Below are positions 32,047 to 41,214 of a stretch of 64,000 nucleotides of DNA, piece by piece. Every line of letters begins with the position of its first letter. The stretch's first letter is position 1. The notes under the pieces were generated by a model. The model saw only the letters and a list, made by a program, of their open reading frames with translations, was not told the DNA's origin and did not search any database. The DNA lies in NCBI RefSeq assembly GCF_036567905.1, contig NZ_DATCTO010000042.1, positions 26,001-90,000 of the forward strand, given 5' to 3'. The position numbers were made by a program, and so were the translations under genes. This DNA comes from Candidatus Binatus sp. (GTDB lineage: Bacteria; Desulfobacterota; Binatia; Binatales; Binataceae).

Positions 32047-35000
32047 ATGATTCGATCGTTGATGGCGCTGGCGTTGCGCGAGCGGGTAGTCGTAATAGGC
32101 ATCGCGCTGATGCTGCTGCTGGCCGGCGCCTTTTCGTTCTCGCAACTGGATATCGAAGCCTATCCGGATCCGGTTCAGCCGCTGATCGAAGTGCTGACGC
32201 TGCCCAGCGGTCTCAGCGCCGAAGAAGTTGAAAAGCTGGTCACGGTGCCGACCGAATACGGCCTGGGCGGGATGCGCAATCTCGAGGCGATGCGCTCGAT
32301 CTCGCTGTACGGACTGTCGGACATTCGCTGCTACTTCTCGTGGGACAGTGACTACTACTGGGACCGCATCGAGACCGTCAATCGGCTGTCGTTTCTCAGT
32401 CTGCCGCAGGGCGTGACGCCCGGAATTTCGCCCGAGAATCCCATCGGCGAAATCTACCGTTACACGGTCGAGAGTTCCGATCACGATCTGACTAACGAGA
32501 AGACAATCGAGGACTGGGTACTCGAAAAGCAGATCCGCACGGTGCCGGGCGTCGAGGACGTTTCGGGTTTCGGTGGATTGACGAAGCAGTTCCAGGTCGA
32601 AGTCGATCCGCTCAAGCTCAACTACTACCAGGTTCCGCTGTCCACGTTGATCGCGGCGTTGCAGAACTCGAACACCAATTCCGGCGGCAACTATATGAGC
32701 GTCGGCGAGCAGGCTTTCGACGTCCGCGGGCTGGGCTTTTTCCGCGGTCTCGACGACATTCGCAACGTCGTGCTCAACGCCAACAAGTCCACCCCAATCA
32801 AGGTTTCCAACGTCGCCGAGGTAAAGATCGGCTACGCGCCGCGGCTCGGAATCGTCGGCAAGGACAATCAGAACGAGGTCGTCACCGGCATCGTCCTGAT
32901 GCGCAAGTACGGCAACACGCTCGCAACGCTCAAGGGCGTCGAGGCCAAGGTCCACCAACTCAACACCACGGGCATCCTGCCCAAGGGTTACAAGGTCGTG
33001 CCGTATTACGACCGCACGACACTGGTCGAGACCACGCTTCACACCGTGATCGAAAATCTCACCATCGGGATGGCGCTGGTCTTTCTGGTGCTGATTTTCT
33101 TTCTCGGCAACCTGCGCGCCGCAATCATCGCCGCGGTGAACATCCCGCTTGCGCTATGCGGGGCGTTCGCTCTGATGCACGCGACGGACACGCCCGCCAA
33201 TCTCATTTCTCTGGGCGCGATCGACTTCGGCATCATCATCGATACCACCGTCATCGTGATGGAAAACATCGAGCGCCACCTCACCGCGTCCGAGCACTCG
33301 ACCGAGAGTTATCGACTTCGCATTCTGGCCGCCGCGCAGGAAGTTGGCGGCCCGATGTTGTTCTCGACGATCATTTTCGTGATCGCATTCCTGCCGCTGT
33401 TCACGATGCGCGGGGTCGAGGGCGCCATCTTCTCACCGATGTCGCACACCTACGCGTTCGCGCTGGCCACCGCGATTCTGCTCGCAGTCACGTTGTCGCC
33501 GGTGCTGACTTCGTATTTCTTCGCGAAGGGGATGCGAACAGTTCGCAACCCCATCTGGTTGGGAATCGCAGCGTTCTACCACGGACTGTTTGTCCGGATC
33601 CTGCGTTGGCCGCGGTTGACGTTGACCGTAGTTGTTCTGCTGGTGGCCGGCGTGTTGTCGCTGTTTCCGCTGCTGGGCGGGCAGTTTCTGCCCAAGCTTG
33701 AGGAAGGAAACATCTGGGCGCACGCGACGATGCCGCTGACGATCTCGCTCGAGCATGGCGCCAAGCTGTGCAATCGGATGCGCGCCGTCTTCAAGAGCTT
33801 CCCGGAGGTCACCTCGGTTGTGTCGCAGCTCGGCCGCCCCGACGACGGCACCGAGACCACGGGTTTTTTCAACATTGAATTCGCGGTCGATCTCAAACCC
33901 GACACCCAATGGCCCGCCGGGATCGACAAACCTAAACTCGTCAAGCAGATTGACGACAAACTCACACGGCAGTTTCCGGGCGTGAGCTTCAGCTACTCGC
34001 AAAATATCGAAGACAACATCGACGAAGCGATCTCGGGGGTAAAAGCCGGGGAAAATGCGATCAAGGTTTTCGGACCGGACCTGGCGACCGACGAGCGTCT
34101 CGCCAACGACATCAGGGAATCCCTGGGCGGGGTTTCCGGAGTCGTTGATGGAGTGGTGTTGCGTTCGATGGGCCAGCCCAATCTGCAAATCACCCCGGAC
34201 CGCGCCGCTTGCGCGCGTTATGGACTCAACGTCGGCGATGTCGGCGCCGTGGTGCAGGCCGCGATTGGCGGCCAGGCCGTCACCCAAGTGCTCGATGGCG
34301 ACCGGCGCTTCGACCTGGTCGTGCGATGGAAGCCCCAGTACCGCCAGAGCCTCGACGCGATCCGCCAGATCCGCGTCAACCTCCCGGCCGGCGGTCAGAT
34401 CCCGCTTGACCAGATCTCCAAAATCGAGACCGCCGAAGGCGCGTCATTCATCTACCGTGAGGCTCTGCAACGGTACGTGCCGGTCAGGTTTTCCGTCCGT
34501 AACCGCGATTTGCAGAGCACCGTCGAAGAGGCCAAGCGGCGAATCGCGAAGGAAGTCCATCTTCCCGAAGGCGTGCATCTCGAATGGTCGGGCGAGTACG
34601 GCGAGCTTCAGGCCGCCAATCGCCGCCTCATGATCGTCGTGCCGTTCGCGCTGTTGCTCATCGCCGGTGTTCTCTACGGCGCGACGCAATCGCTGGTCGA
34701 CACCTTCATCATCATGGCGCAGATTCCGGTGGCGTGTCTCGGCGGCGTCCTCGCGTTGATTATCACCGGCACCTCGTTCAGCGTGTCGGCGGGCGTGGGC
34801 TTCATTTCGATTTTCGGAATCGCCGTGATGGACGGTATTCTGCTGAGCTTCTACATCCGCCGCTTGTGGGAGGAAGGGCATCCATTCGTCGAGTCGATCA
34901 TCACCGGGTCCGACCGTCGTCTGCGCGCCACGATGATGACCGACCTGGTTGACGCGCTCGGCCTGCTGCCCGCGGCAATTTCGACCCGAATCGGCGCTCA

Positions 35001-35169
35001 GACGCAGCAGCCGCTGGCGATCGTCGTCATCGGAGGCGCGCTGGCGATCATGCTACTGACGCGAATTCTGCAGCCGGTATTGATCTTCCTGTGCCATCGC
35101 CGGCTGCGCCTTGCCGATCAGGACCGCCCGCCCCTGACGCAGCCGGTGGGAGTCGATCTTCCGGACTGA
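32047..35169 (+). CDS. RND efflux pump, heavy-metal (CzcA/CusA) type
   Basis: This is the inner membrane proton-driven pump of the tripartite system. It has 1040 residues, normal for the family, with twelve transmembrane segments and two large periplasmic porter loops. The TM4 region reads DFGIIIDTTVIVMENIERH (near residue 398), in the position of the heavy-metal family signature DFGxIxDGxV, so it belongs with CzcA/CusA. SGVKAGENAIKVFGPDL and FIYREALQRYVPVRFSVR are also typical of that group. The substrate is not clear: the CusA methionine triad could not be placed confidently. It follows the adaptor by 44 bases. Confidence 0.93.
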   Translation: MIRSLMALALRERVVVIGIALMLLLAGAFSFSQLDIEAYPDPVQPLIEVLTLPSGLSAEEVEKLVTVPTEYGLGGMRNLEAMRSISLYGLSDIRCYFSWDSDYYWDRIETVNRLSFLSLPQGVTPGISPENPIGEIYRYTVESSDHDLTNEKTIEDWVLEKQIRTVPGVEDVSGFGGLTKQFQVEVDPLKLNYYQVPLSTLIAALQNSNTNSGGNYMSVGEQAFDVRGLGFFRGLDDIRNVVLNANKSTPIKVSNVAEVKIGYAPRLGIVGKDNQNEVVTGIVLMRKYGNTLATLKGVEAKVHQLNTTGILPKGYKVVPYYDRTTLVETTLHTVIENLTIGMALVFLVLIFFLGNLRAAIIAAVNIPLALCGAFALMHATDTPANLISLGAIDFGIIIDTTVIVMENIERHLTASEHSTESYRLRILAAAQEVGGPMLFSTIIFVIAFLPLFTMRGVEGAIFSPMSHTYAFALATAILLAVTLSPVLTSYFFAKGMRTVRNPIWLGIAAFYHGLFVRILRWPRLTLTVVVLLVAGVLSLFPLLGGQFLPKLEEGNIWAHATMPLTISLEHGAKLCNRMRAVFKSFPEVTSVVSQLGRPDDGTETTGFFNIEFAVDLKPDTQWPAGIDKPKLVKQIDDKLTRQFPGVSFSYSQNIEDNIDEAISGVKAGENAIKVFGPDLATDERLANDIRESLGGVSGVVDGVVLRSMGQPNLQITPDRAACARYGLNVGDVGAVVQAAIGGQAVTQVLDGDRRFDLVVRWKPQYRQSLDAIRQIRVNLPAGGQIPLDQISKIETAEGASFIYREALQRYVPVRFSVRNRDLQSTVEEAKRRIAKEVHLPEGVHLEWSGEYGELQAANRRLMIVVPFALLLIAGVLYGATQSLVDTFIIMAQIPVACLGGVLALIITGTSFSVSAGVGFISIFGIAVMDGILLSFYIRRLWEEGHPFVESIITGSDRRLRATMMTDLVDALGLLPAAISTRIGAQTQQPLAIVVIGGALAIMLLTRILQPVLIFLCHRRLRLADQDRPPLTQPVGVDLPD

Positions 35170-35254
35170 TACGGTGAACCGCTGCGCCCGCTCATAGCCA
35201 GGCCTCGCCGCGCACCGCGAAGCGTGGTAAACGGGCGCAAGGAGGATCCGGGCG

Positions 35255-36097
35255 ATGGAATTCGAGATGCTCGCGAGCGGCTACGGCCTGCTCGAAGCGC
35301 CGCGCGTCGATGATCTCGGCCGTCTCTACTTCAGTGACATTCCCAACGGCGGCGTTTACCGGCGCAATCCCGGCGGCAACGTCGAAACGCTGATTCCCAA
35401 GCGCAAGGGCGTCGGCGGAATGATTTTCAACGCCAGCGGCGGGCTCGTGCTCACCGGCCGCGGCCTGATTCATTGGGATGAGAAGACCGGCCGCAGCCGC
35501 GATCTATTCGTCGCTTGGGGAGGCAAGCCCGTCGGCATGAACGATCTTACCACCGACGATCACGGCAGCATTTACACCGGAACCATCAACTTCGATCCGC
35601 TGAGCAACGAGCAGCCGATTCCGGGCAGCCTGTTCCGCATCGATCCTCCCGGTCGCGCGGTGAAGTTGTGGGACGGCATCGAGGTCAGCAACGGGCTCGG
35701 CCTCAGCCCCGACCGAAAACACCTGTATCATTCGGATTCCCCCACCGGCGCGGTGTGGGTTTACGACGTTACTCACGAGCGCGGCGTCAAGGACCGGCGC
35801 GTCTTTGCCAGGATGCCCGCGGGATTGCCCGATGGGCTGGCGGTCGATGCGCAAGGCGGCGTGTGGGTTGCGGCTTTCCGCGCCGGCGAGGTCGTCCATT
35901 TCCTGAAAGATGGCGCCGTGGCCGAGCGAATCAAGTTGCCGGCCACGATGGTGACCAGCCTGGTCTTCGCAGGCCGCGACCTGCGGGACCTCTACGTCGT
36001 GACCGCAGACAACACCGACGATCCAAGTCGCAAGGGAACGATTTTCCGCGCGCGCGCCGACGTGCCCGGCCTGCCAGTGCCGAAAGCGAACTTTTAG
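35255..36097 (+). CDS. SMP-30/gluconolactonase family protein
   Basis: This is a six-bladed beta-propeller lactonase-like enzyme, 280 residues, with no signal peptide and therefore probably cytosolic. The divalent-metal ligands of the family are recognisable: Glu in YGLLEAPRVD, Asn in VSNGLGLSPD and Asp in LPDGLAVDAQGGVWVA. Members open sugar lactones or related esters, but the substrate here is unknown. It has a GGAGG ribosome binding site, stands alone on the plus strand and converges on the hopanoid-type operon with an 11-base gap. Confidence 0.9.
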   Translation: MEFEMLASGYGLLEAPRVDDLGRLYFSDIPNGGVYRRNPGGNVETLIPKRKGVGGMIFNASGGLVLTGRGLIHWDEKTGRSRDLFVAWGGKPVGMNDLTTDDHGSIYTGTINFDPLSNEQPIPGSLFRIDPPGRAVKLWDGIEVSNGLGLSPDRKHLYHSDSPTGAVWVYDVTHERGVKDRRVFARMPAGLPDGLAVDAQGGVWVAAFRAGEVVHFLKDGAVAERIKLPATMVTSLVFAGRDLRDLYVVTADNTDDPSRKGTIFRARADVPGLPVPKANF

Positions 36098-36108
36098 TTT
36101 TTCGCTTT

Positions 36109-36999
36109 TTAGTTCTCGACCGCGGCCCGGGTCACGATCCGATCTTCTGACGACTGCGCGCGCGATCCAGCCAGCAGTGCGCCCGCCGCGATCGTCAATG
36201 CGAATGCGCCAATCCGCATCGCGGCGGGCACCGAACCCGTCGGCAATCGTTCGCCGAACGCGATCATCCCGCCGGCGATCGGTACGATGTTCGACAGTGC
36301 CCCCGACAGCGGCATCGCTATTATCCCGCGCGCCGAATGAAACGAGTTCTGCAGCAGGACAATCCCGACGATGTTGGCGACGATCAGGCCGTACACGTAA
36401 GGATTCGATACGATTCGAAGCGCGAGCGAAGCGGCGGCGCTGGCGGTGAACTCTTCGGTCATCGCCTTGGTGAACAATCCTCCCAGGCCGAACGCGACAC
36501 CAGATAGAATCGCCGCCGCGGCGCCGCTGGCGTTCAGCCGTGCGACGGCCATCGGCGCGAGCCCTGCGACCGTCAACAGCGCGGAAAACATCAACAGCGT
36601 TCCGGGTTCGAACGCACCTTCGGTCTCGCCGGCCTGAAGCGACAGCGTCAGCATCAGCATCCCGAGCACGATCGCGCCGATGCCGACCCATTCGCGCCGA
36701 TTCGCGCGCTCGCCAAGAATCACCACCGACGCGATTACGAACAGCGCGATCCCGCCCTGCATCATCACCGCCACCATCGAAACCGGCGCCCTCGACACCG
36801 CAATCACGTAGAGCGCCCAGCCCGCGGTCTGCACGCCGAGTCCGCCGATCCACATGGGATCGCGAATCCAGGCGACGATCGCGCCGATCGTATTCGCGCC
36901 GGCCGCCATTGGCAGATGCGCCGAGCGGCTCTTCATCATCAGCAGGCCGAGCGCCATCAGCACGCTGGCAACGATCGCGATGGACAGGTAGAAGATCAC
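36109..36999 (-). CDS. DMT/EamA-family membrane transporter
   Basis: This integral membrane protein has about 296 residues and some ten hydrophobic helices, arranged as two EamA-like repeats. The start is a GTG just after the hpnI stop; the open frame reaches upstream into hpnI with charged, non-membrane sequence. EamA proteins export metabolites or flip lipid-linked molecules, and the substrate is unknown. It is the third gene of a hpnJ-hpnI operon, which suggests movement of a hopanoid or its sugar precursor, but this is inference from position only. Confidence 0.85.
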   Translation of the reverse strand: MIFYLSIAIVASVLMALGLLMMKSRSAHLPMAAGANTIGAIVAWIRDPMWIGGLGVQTAGWALYVIAVSRAPVSMVAVMMQGGIALFVIASVVILGERANRREWVGIGAIVLGMLMLTLSLQAGETEGAFEPGTLLMFSALLTVAGLAPMAVARLNASGAAAAILSGVAFGLGGLFTKAMTEEFTASAAASLALRIVSNPYVYGLIVANIVGIVLLQNSFHSARGIIAMPLSGALSNIVPIAGGMIAFGERLPTGSVPAAMRIGAFALTIAAGALLAGSRAQSSEDRIVTRAAVEN

Positions 37000-37004
37000 C
37001 GCCT

Positions 37005-38162
37005 TCAGTTCTTCACTTCGCGCATCGCGCCGCCTCGGATCACCTTGAACTGGCGTCCGGCCCACATCACTTTGTTGCTGAGCAGGCTGGCAAACCAGAC
37101 CCCGGTCATTATCAGGTCCTTGATCGGAACCATCCACAGCTCGGTCAGCATCTCGGGCATCTTGAGCACGCGGCCGACGATTACCGCCGACATCGCGAGC
37201 CGCGCCGCAACTACCAGCACCAATGCCGCAAAGGCCGCGGCGCTGCCGCGTGAGATCGCAAGCCCCATCAGCGCCCAGAACGGGCCGTGTATCAGGACTG
37301 TCGCGATGCTGATCGGGCGCACGGTGCGGTAGGTGCGCGCCCAGCGGAGCTGATGATGCCAGAATTCAGCGAAGTTCTTTTCCTCGCAGGTCAACGTGAC
37401 CAGCGAATCGGACAGCTTGATCTCGTAGCCCTGCGCATTGGTGAAGTTGCCCAGGTAGAAGTCGTCGGCGAGCATGTCCTTGACCGCGCGGAATCCGCCC
37501 GCGGCCTCCAGCACCGGGCGTTTGATGGCGATCGTCGCGCCGAGTGCATAATGCATCGGCTCGATCATTTCGGCGAGCAGAATCTGCGGTAGAAAATCGG
37601 TGTTGACATAGAGCGCCTCCAGCCGCGAGGCGAACGAGCCGCCCGGGCGCGCCCGATACGCGCAGGTCACGATGCCGATTTTATCGTCGGAGATCAGTTC
37701 GCCGACAATCCGCTTGAGGTAGTCGCGCTCGACGGATACATCGGCGTCGCTCAGTACGAATACTTCGGCCTTCTCGGCCCGATCCGCCATCTTCACCAGC
37801 TTCGCGATCTTGTGATTGCTGCAGCCGGGCTCTTCGCCTACGACAAGCGTGATGCTCGCGTGCTGGTAGCGTTGGCGGAGTGCGACCGGAACTTCGGCGG
37901 CCGTATCCTCGTAGTTCTCGACGCCAAAATAAAAGTCGGCCCGCGGGTACGCGATTTCCAGAAAGCTGACCAGGTTGGCCGCCAGCGAATCGCTGGTCCC
38001 ATGCAGCGGCTTCAGCACCGCCACGCGCGGTGGAATCTTGGGCAGCGGGAGCAGGGGAGAAGTCGTGCGCCGCGCAAACTTGATCGCAGCGACGGTCGCG
38101 GCGGCGTAGTAGAGCACCGACACGCACACGCCCGCAGCCGGTAAAGCCATCCAGATTGTCAT
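37005..38162 (-). CDS. hpnI: Hopanoid glycosyltransferase HpnI
   Basis: HpnI is a GT2 enzyme related to ceramide glucosyltransferase. In Burkholderia it adds N-acetylglucosamine to bacteriohopanetetrol. It has 385 residues. The N-terminal membrane helix (1-30) is followed by a GT-A domain with the metal-binding DAD (139-141) and the acceptor-site motif Q271-x2-R-W, then two or three membrane helices near the C-terminus. Segments VAVLKPLHG and SNHKIAKLVKM are characteristic. It lies 104 bases after hpnJ. The deacetylase gene hpnK that usually accompanies it is not seen here. Confidence 0.9.
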   Translation of the reverse strand: MTIWMALPAAGVCVSVLYYAAATVAAIKFARRTTSPLLPLPKIPPRVAVLKPLHGTSDSLAANLVSFLEIAYPRADFYFGVENYEDTAAEVPVALRQRYQHASITLVVGEEPGCSNHKIAKLVKMADRAEKAEVFVLSDADVSVERDYLKRIVGELISDDKIGIVTCAYRARPGGSFASRLEALYVNTDFLPQILLAEMIEPMHYALGATIAIKRPVLEAAGGFRAVKDMLADDFYLGNFTNAQGYEIKLSDSLVTLTCEEKNFAEFWHHQLRWARTYRTVRPISIATVLIHGPFWALMGLAISRGSAAAFAALVLVVAARLAMSAVIVGRVLKMPEMLTELWMVPIKDLIMTGVWFASLLSNKVMWAGRQFKVIRGGAMREVKN

Positions 38163-38266
38163 CGAATGATTCCCGCGCGGTAATTTGACCCGGTGCGACA
38201 GATGGCGCCACAGACATCTTGCTGCGGACCCTGCGCTGGCCCCTTACTCGCGCCTGGAATTCGCCG

Positions 38267-39715
38267 TCAGGCCACCGCTTGCTGCGCCGTCTGATGCCGC
38301 CGCTGGCGCATCGTGGAAAGAAACTGCCGCCCCTCGTTCAGCATCCGCCTGGTCTCTTCCATCGACGTCATCATCTTCTTGACCGATTTGAAGATGTACT
38401 TCGGGCGGAAGTAGAAGCTGCGGTAAAAGCGCTCGACCGCGCCGTAAATCTCGTCGTTGGTCAGGCCCGGATAGGTGATCGTGCACTTCTGATAGCCGGA
38501 TTCATCGAGCAGCGGATCGACCGCCAGGAATCCGTTCTTGGTCACGTAGTCGAACAGCTCGGTGCCCGGGTACGGCGACGCGAGCGACACCTGGATCGTC
38601 TCGCAGTCCATCTCGCGCGCGAACCGGATCGATTCCTCGATCGTATCCTTGTTCTCGCCGGGGAGTCCCAGGATAAAAGTCCCGTGAATCAGGATCCCCA
38701 GTTCGTGACAATCCTTGGTGAAGCGCCGCGCGCGATCGATTCCGACGCCCTTCTTGATATTCTTCAAAATCTGCGCGTTGCCCGACTCGTAGCCGACCAC
38801 GAACAACCTGAGCCCGCCGTCCTTCATGATCTTCAGCGTTTCATAGTCGACGTTGGCGCGTGAATTGGTGGACCACGTGATTCCCAGCGGCTTCAGCAGC
38901 TGCGCGATTTTGCGCGCGCGGGCCGGGTCGGCGGTGAAGGTGTCGTCGTCGAAGAACAGTTCCTTCATCTTCGGGAACTTCGACCTCATCGCCGCCACTT
39001 CCTCGTACACATTCTCCGGGCTCCGCACGCGATAGCGATGCCCCTGCGTGACCTGCGGCCACAGGCAGAACGTGCATCGCGCCGGGCATCCGCGCCCGGT
39101 GTACAGCGACACGTACGGATATTGGCAGTACGGGCTGTTGTACTTCAGGTAGTCGAGGTTCTTTTCATATACCTCGGTGACGAACGGCAACTTGTCGAGT
39201 TCTTCGTCGGTGAGCGCCGGACGATCGGGATTGTGATGCAGCCCGCCGTTTTTCTGATAGCTGATTCCGGCGATCGTGCTCCAGTCGCGGCCCTGCGCCA
39301 CTTCCAGCATCGAGTAGTCGAATTCCTTGCGCGCCGCGATATCGATCGCCGGCGACAGTTTCAGCGTTTCGTCGGGCCGCGCCGTCGGATGCCCGCCGAC
39401 CATCGCGATGATCGCATCCGGATTCGCCGCCTTGATTGCTTCCGCGGTGCGCGCATCCATCCTCAGCGACGGCGTCGAGGTGTGAATCACGACCAGGTCG
39501 TAGTTCTTTGCCTCGTTGACCGTCATCTCGACTGTGTAGTTATGCGGCGGCGCGTCGAGCAGGCGTGCGCCCGGGATCATCCCCGCCGGATAAGCGAGCC
39601 ACGTCGGGTACCAGAATGACCAGACCTCGCGCGTCGCCTGGTAGCGCGAGCCCGCTCCCCCGTCGAAGTCGTCGTACGAGGGCGGATTCAGGAAAAGCGT
39701 CTTCATCACATCCAT
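38267..39715 (-). CDS. hpnJ: Hopanoid radical SAM enzyme HpnJ
   Basis: HpnJ is a B12-binding-type radical SAM enzyme needed to turn the hopanoid glucosamine head group into the cyclitol ether. It has 482 residues. An N-terminal cobalamin-like Rossmann region (about 70-150, with VVIHTSTPSLRMDAR and VGGHPTARPDE) precedes the radical SAM core with C210-x3-C214-x2-C217 for the 4Fe-4S cluster. NSRANVDYETLKIMKDGGLRL in the core and a basic C-terminal tail follow. It is the first gene of a three-gene minus-strand operon. The ATG has only a weak GGGG ahead of it; a second ATG nine bases later is possible. Confidence 0.93.
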   Translation of the reverse strand: MDVMKTLFLNPPSYDDFDGGAGSRYQATREVWSFWYPTWLAYPAGMIPGARLLDAPPHNYTVEMTVNEAKNYDLVVIHTSTPSLRMDARTAEAIKAANPDAIIAMVGGHPTARPDETLKLSPAIDIAARKEFDYSMLEVAQGRDWSTIAGISYQKNGGLHHNPDRPALTDEELDKLPFVTEVYEKNLDYLKYNSPYCQYPYVSLYTGRGCPARCTFCLWPQVTQGHRYRVRSPENVYEEVAAMRSKFPKMKELFFDDDTFTADPARARKIAQLLKPLGITWSTNSRANVDYETLKIMKDGGLRLFVVGYESGNAQILKNIKKGVGIDRARRFTKDCHELGILIHGTFILGLPGENKDTIEESIRFAREMDCETIQVSLASPYPGTELFDYVTKNGFLAVDPLLDESGYQKCTITYPGLTNDEIYGAVERFYRSFYFRPKYIFKSVKKMMTSMEETRRMLNEGRQFLSTMRQRRHQTAQQAVA

Positions 39716-39837
39716 ATTTTAAGCATACCCCAAAGGCCTGTCCGATTGGTTAGTCAGCGACTATACAAAGCACGACTACCTAAGGCAACAATGCGCGAAA
39801 TTTAAATCGCTTCCCGGCCATCTCTATTCTTTTGACC

Positions 39838-39862
39838 CAAAAAACCGCGCATTTTCGCGGCT
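39838..39862 (-). terminator. Intrinsic terminator after the methyltransferase gene
   Basis: Read on the minus strand, CCGCG-AAAATG-CGCGG is followed by six T residues. It lies 29 bases beyond the methyltransferase stop and separates that gene from hpnJ. The stem is short (5 bp) but G+C only. The rest of the 39716-39890 gap should carry the hpnJ promoter, though I cannot point to a clear -35/-10 pair. Confidence 0.7.
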
Positions 39863-39890
39863 TTTCCCCCGATCACGGCCCGGCTGGCCG

Positions 39891-40649
39891 CTACTTCCGC
39901 GCGACGATGATCATCCGCCGCGTACCTATCGCATACGCCTCGCCGTCGAATCCCCCGAACACCGCGGTCACGCGCAGCCCCACGCGTTCCAGGACGCGGG
40001 TCATCTCGGTCAGCGTGTAGAGCCGGATGATATGCCCGATCGACTCGCGGCGGCCTCCCTTCGGGTCCACGACGATGAAATGCACGTGCATGCGGCTGGT
40101 CGCGAGATCCAGGTCGCGCCGCTCGACGTACAAAGTTCCGTCCGCGCCGGTATGCCAGTCGTTCTGGATATAGTTATCGATCGCCCACTCACGGTTCAGC
40201 ATGTCGAGCAGGATCCGTCCGCCGGCTTTCAGCGCTTTGGCGGCCGATTCCAGGACTTTCAAATCCTCGGCTTCGGACTCGAGGTAGCCGAACGAGGAGT
40301 ACATATTTACGATCGCGTCAAAGTTGTTTTCGAACGGGATCTTGCGCATGTCGGCGGCCACCGTCTCGATTGTGACCTTGCTCGTCCTGGCCGCCTGGTT
40401 GGCGAGTTCCAGGTACTCGGGATTCAGATCGAGAGCGGTTACCCGCAAGCCACGTTTCGCCAACTGGATCGAATGCCGCCCCTGGCCACAGCAGAGATCG
40501 AGCACCGATGCGCCCGGCTTGAGCTCGAGCGCGCCGGCGACGAAGGCGCTTTCTTTTTCAGCGCGCTCTTCGGTGAACGTGTGGCCATAGACGCTCAGGT
40601 AGTCGGCGCGAAAAAAGTCCACGTACCAGGCAGAGCCTTGCGATGCCAT
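39891..40649 (-). CDS. Class I SAM-dependent methyltransferase
   Basis: This is a soluble methyltransferase of 252 residues with a Rossmann fold. Motif I is VLDLCCGQGRHS (49-60), followed by an acidic residue at the end of beta 2 (VTALDLNPEYL) and the motif around FDAIVNMYSSFGY. The C-terminal half (GGRRESIGHIIRLYTLTEM) resembles uncharacterised small-molecule methyltransferases of the Methyltransf_25 type. The acceptor is unknown. The gene is 31 bases downstream of the oxidoreductase gene and probably co-transcribed with it. Confidence 0.85.
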   Translation of the reverse strand: MASQGSAWYVDFFRADYLSVYGHTFTEERAEKESAFVAGALELKPGASVLDLCCGQGRHSIQLAKRGLRVTALDLNPEYLELANQAARTSKVTIETVAADMRKIPFENNFDAIVNMYSSFGYLESEAEDLKVLESAAKALKAGGRILLDMLNREWAIDNYIQNDWHTGADGTLYVERRDLDLATSRMHVHFIVVDPKGGRRESIGHIIRLYTLTEMTRVLERVGLRVTAVFGGFDGEAYAIGTRRMIIVARK

Positions 40650-40681
40650 CGCGTCCCTCTAAGACTGTTGGGGTTCTCGCT

Positions 40682-41170
40682 TCAGGTGCGCACAACGACC
40701 ATCGGGCGTGAGGCGACCCAGCGGCGCAGGAAAGCCACAAGCAACGGACGCATCGCAGGATTCAGGGCGACTGCGTGAACCAGTTCGAAGGGAGCAAAGG
40801 GCACGAATGGGTGCTCGCCGACAATTCGGGTTTTCCGGTCGAGAGCCTCGATCATCTTTGCGTGCCCGGCGACCACCACGCCATTGCAGGTGACTTTGAC
40901 CTTGGGGTTCTTGCGCAGGTTGCGGATCCAATCGGACTGCCAGCCGTAAGTGGAGATCAGGTAAACATCATTGTCGCTGCGGACGCACGGAAGGAGCGTC
41001 TCACGCGGCAAGCCGGTTCGCCGCCCGGTTGTCGTCAGCAGAACCCATCCCGGTGCGTGCGAAAAGTAATCCCTTTGCGCATTGATCAGTGCCGCCTGAA
41101 CCGGGCGTATCCCGCGAGGGATGAAGTGCAGCTTTGCTGCGAAAGGCTCAACTCGTTTCGTAGGGAGCAT
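40682..41170 (-). CDS. Deazaflavin (F420)-dependent nitroreductase family protein
   Basis: This protein has 162 residues and the split-barrel fold of the Ddn/FDOR-B family, which uses F420H2 to reduce quinones, nitro groups or enones. GWVLLTTTGRRTGLPRETLL, DVYLISTYGWQSDWIRNLR and NPKVKVTCNG are the cofactor-binding stretches of the family. F420 biosynthesis genes are not in the window, so use of F420 is inferred from the family. It lies 44 bases after the esterase gene. Confidence 0.85.
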   Translation of the reverse strand: MLPTKRVEPFAAKLHFIPRGIRPVQAALINAQRDYFSHAPGWVLLTTTGRRTGLPRETLLPCVRSDNDVYLISTYGWQSDWIRNLRKNPKVKVTCNGVVVAGHAKMIEALDRKTRIVGEHPFVPFAPFELVHAVALNPAMRPLLVAFLRRWVASRPMVVVRT

Positions 41171-41214
41171 CGCCAGAAAGGCTACGGTCGCGCAATTCGT
41201 GCGTCAAGCACGTA

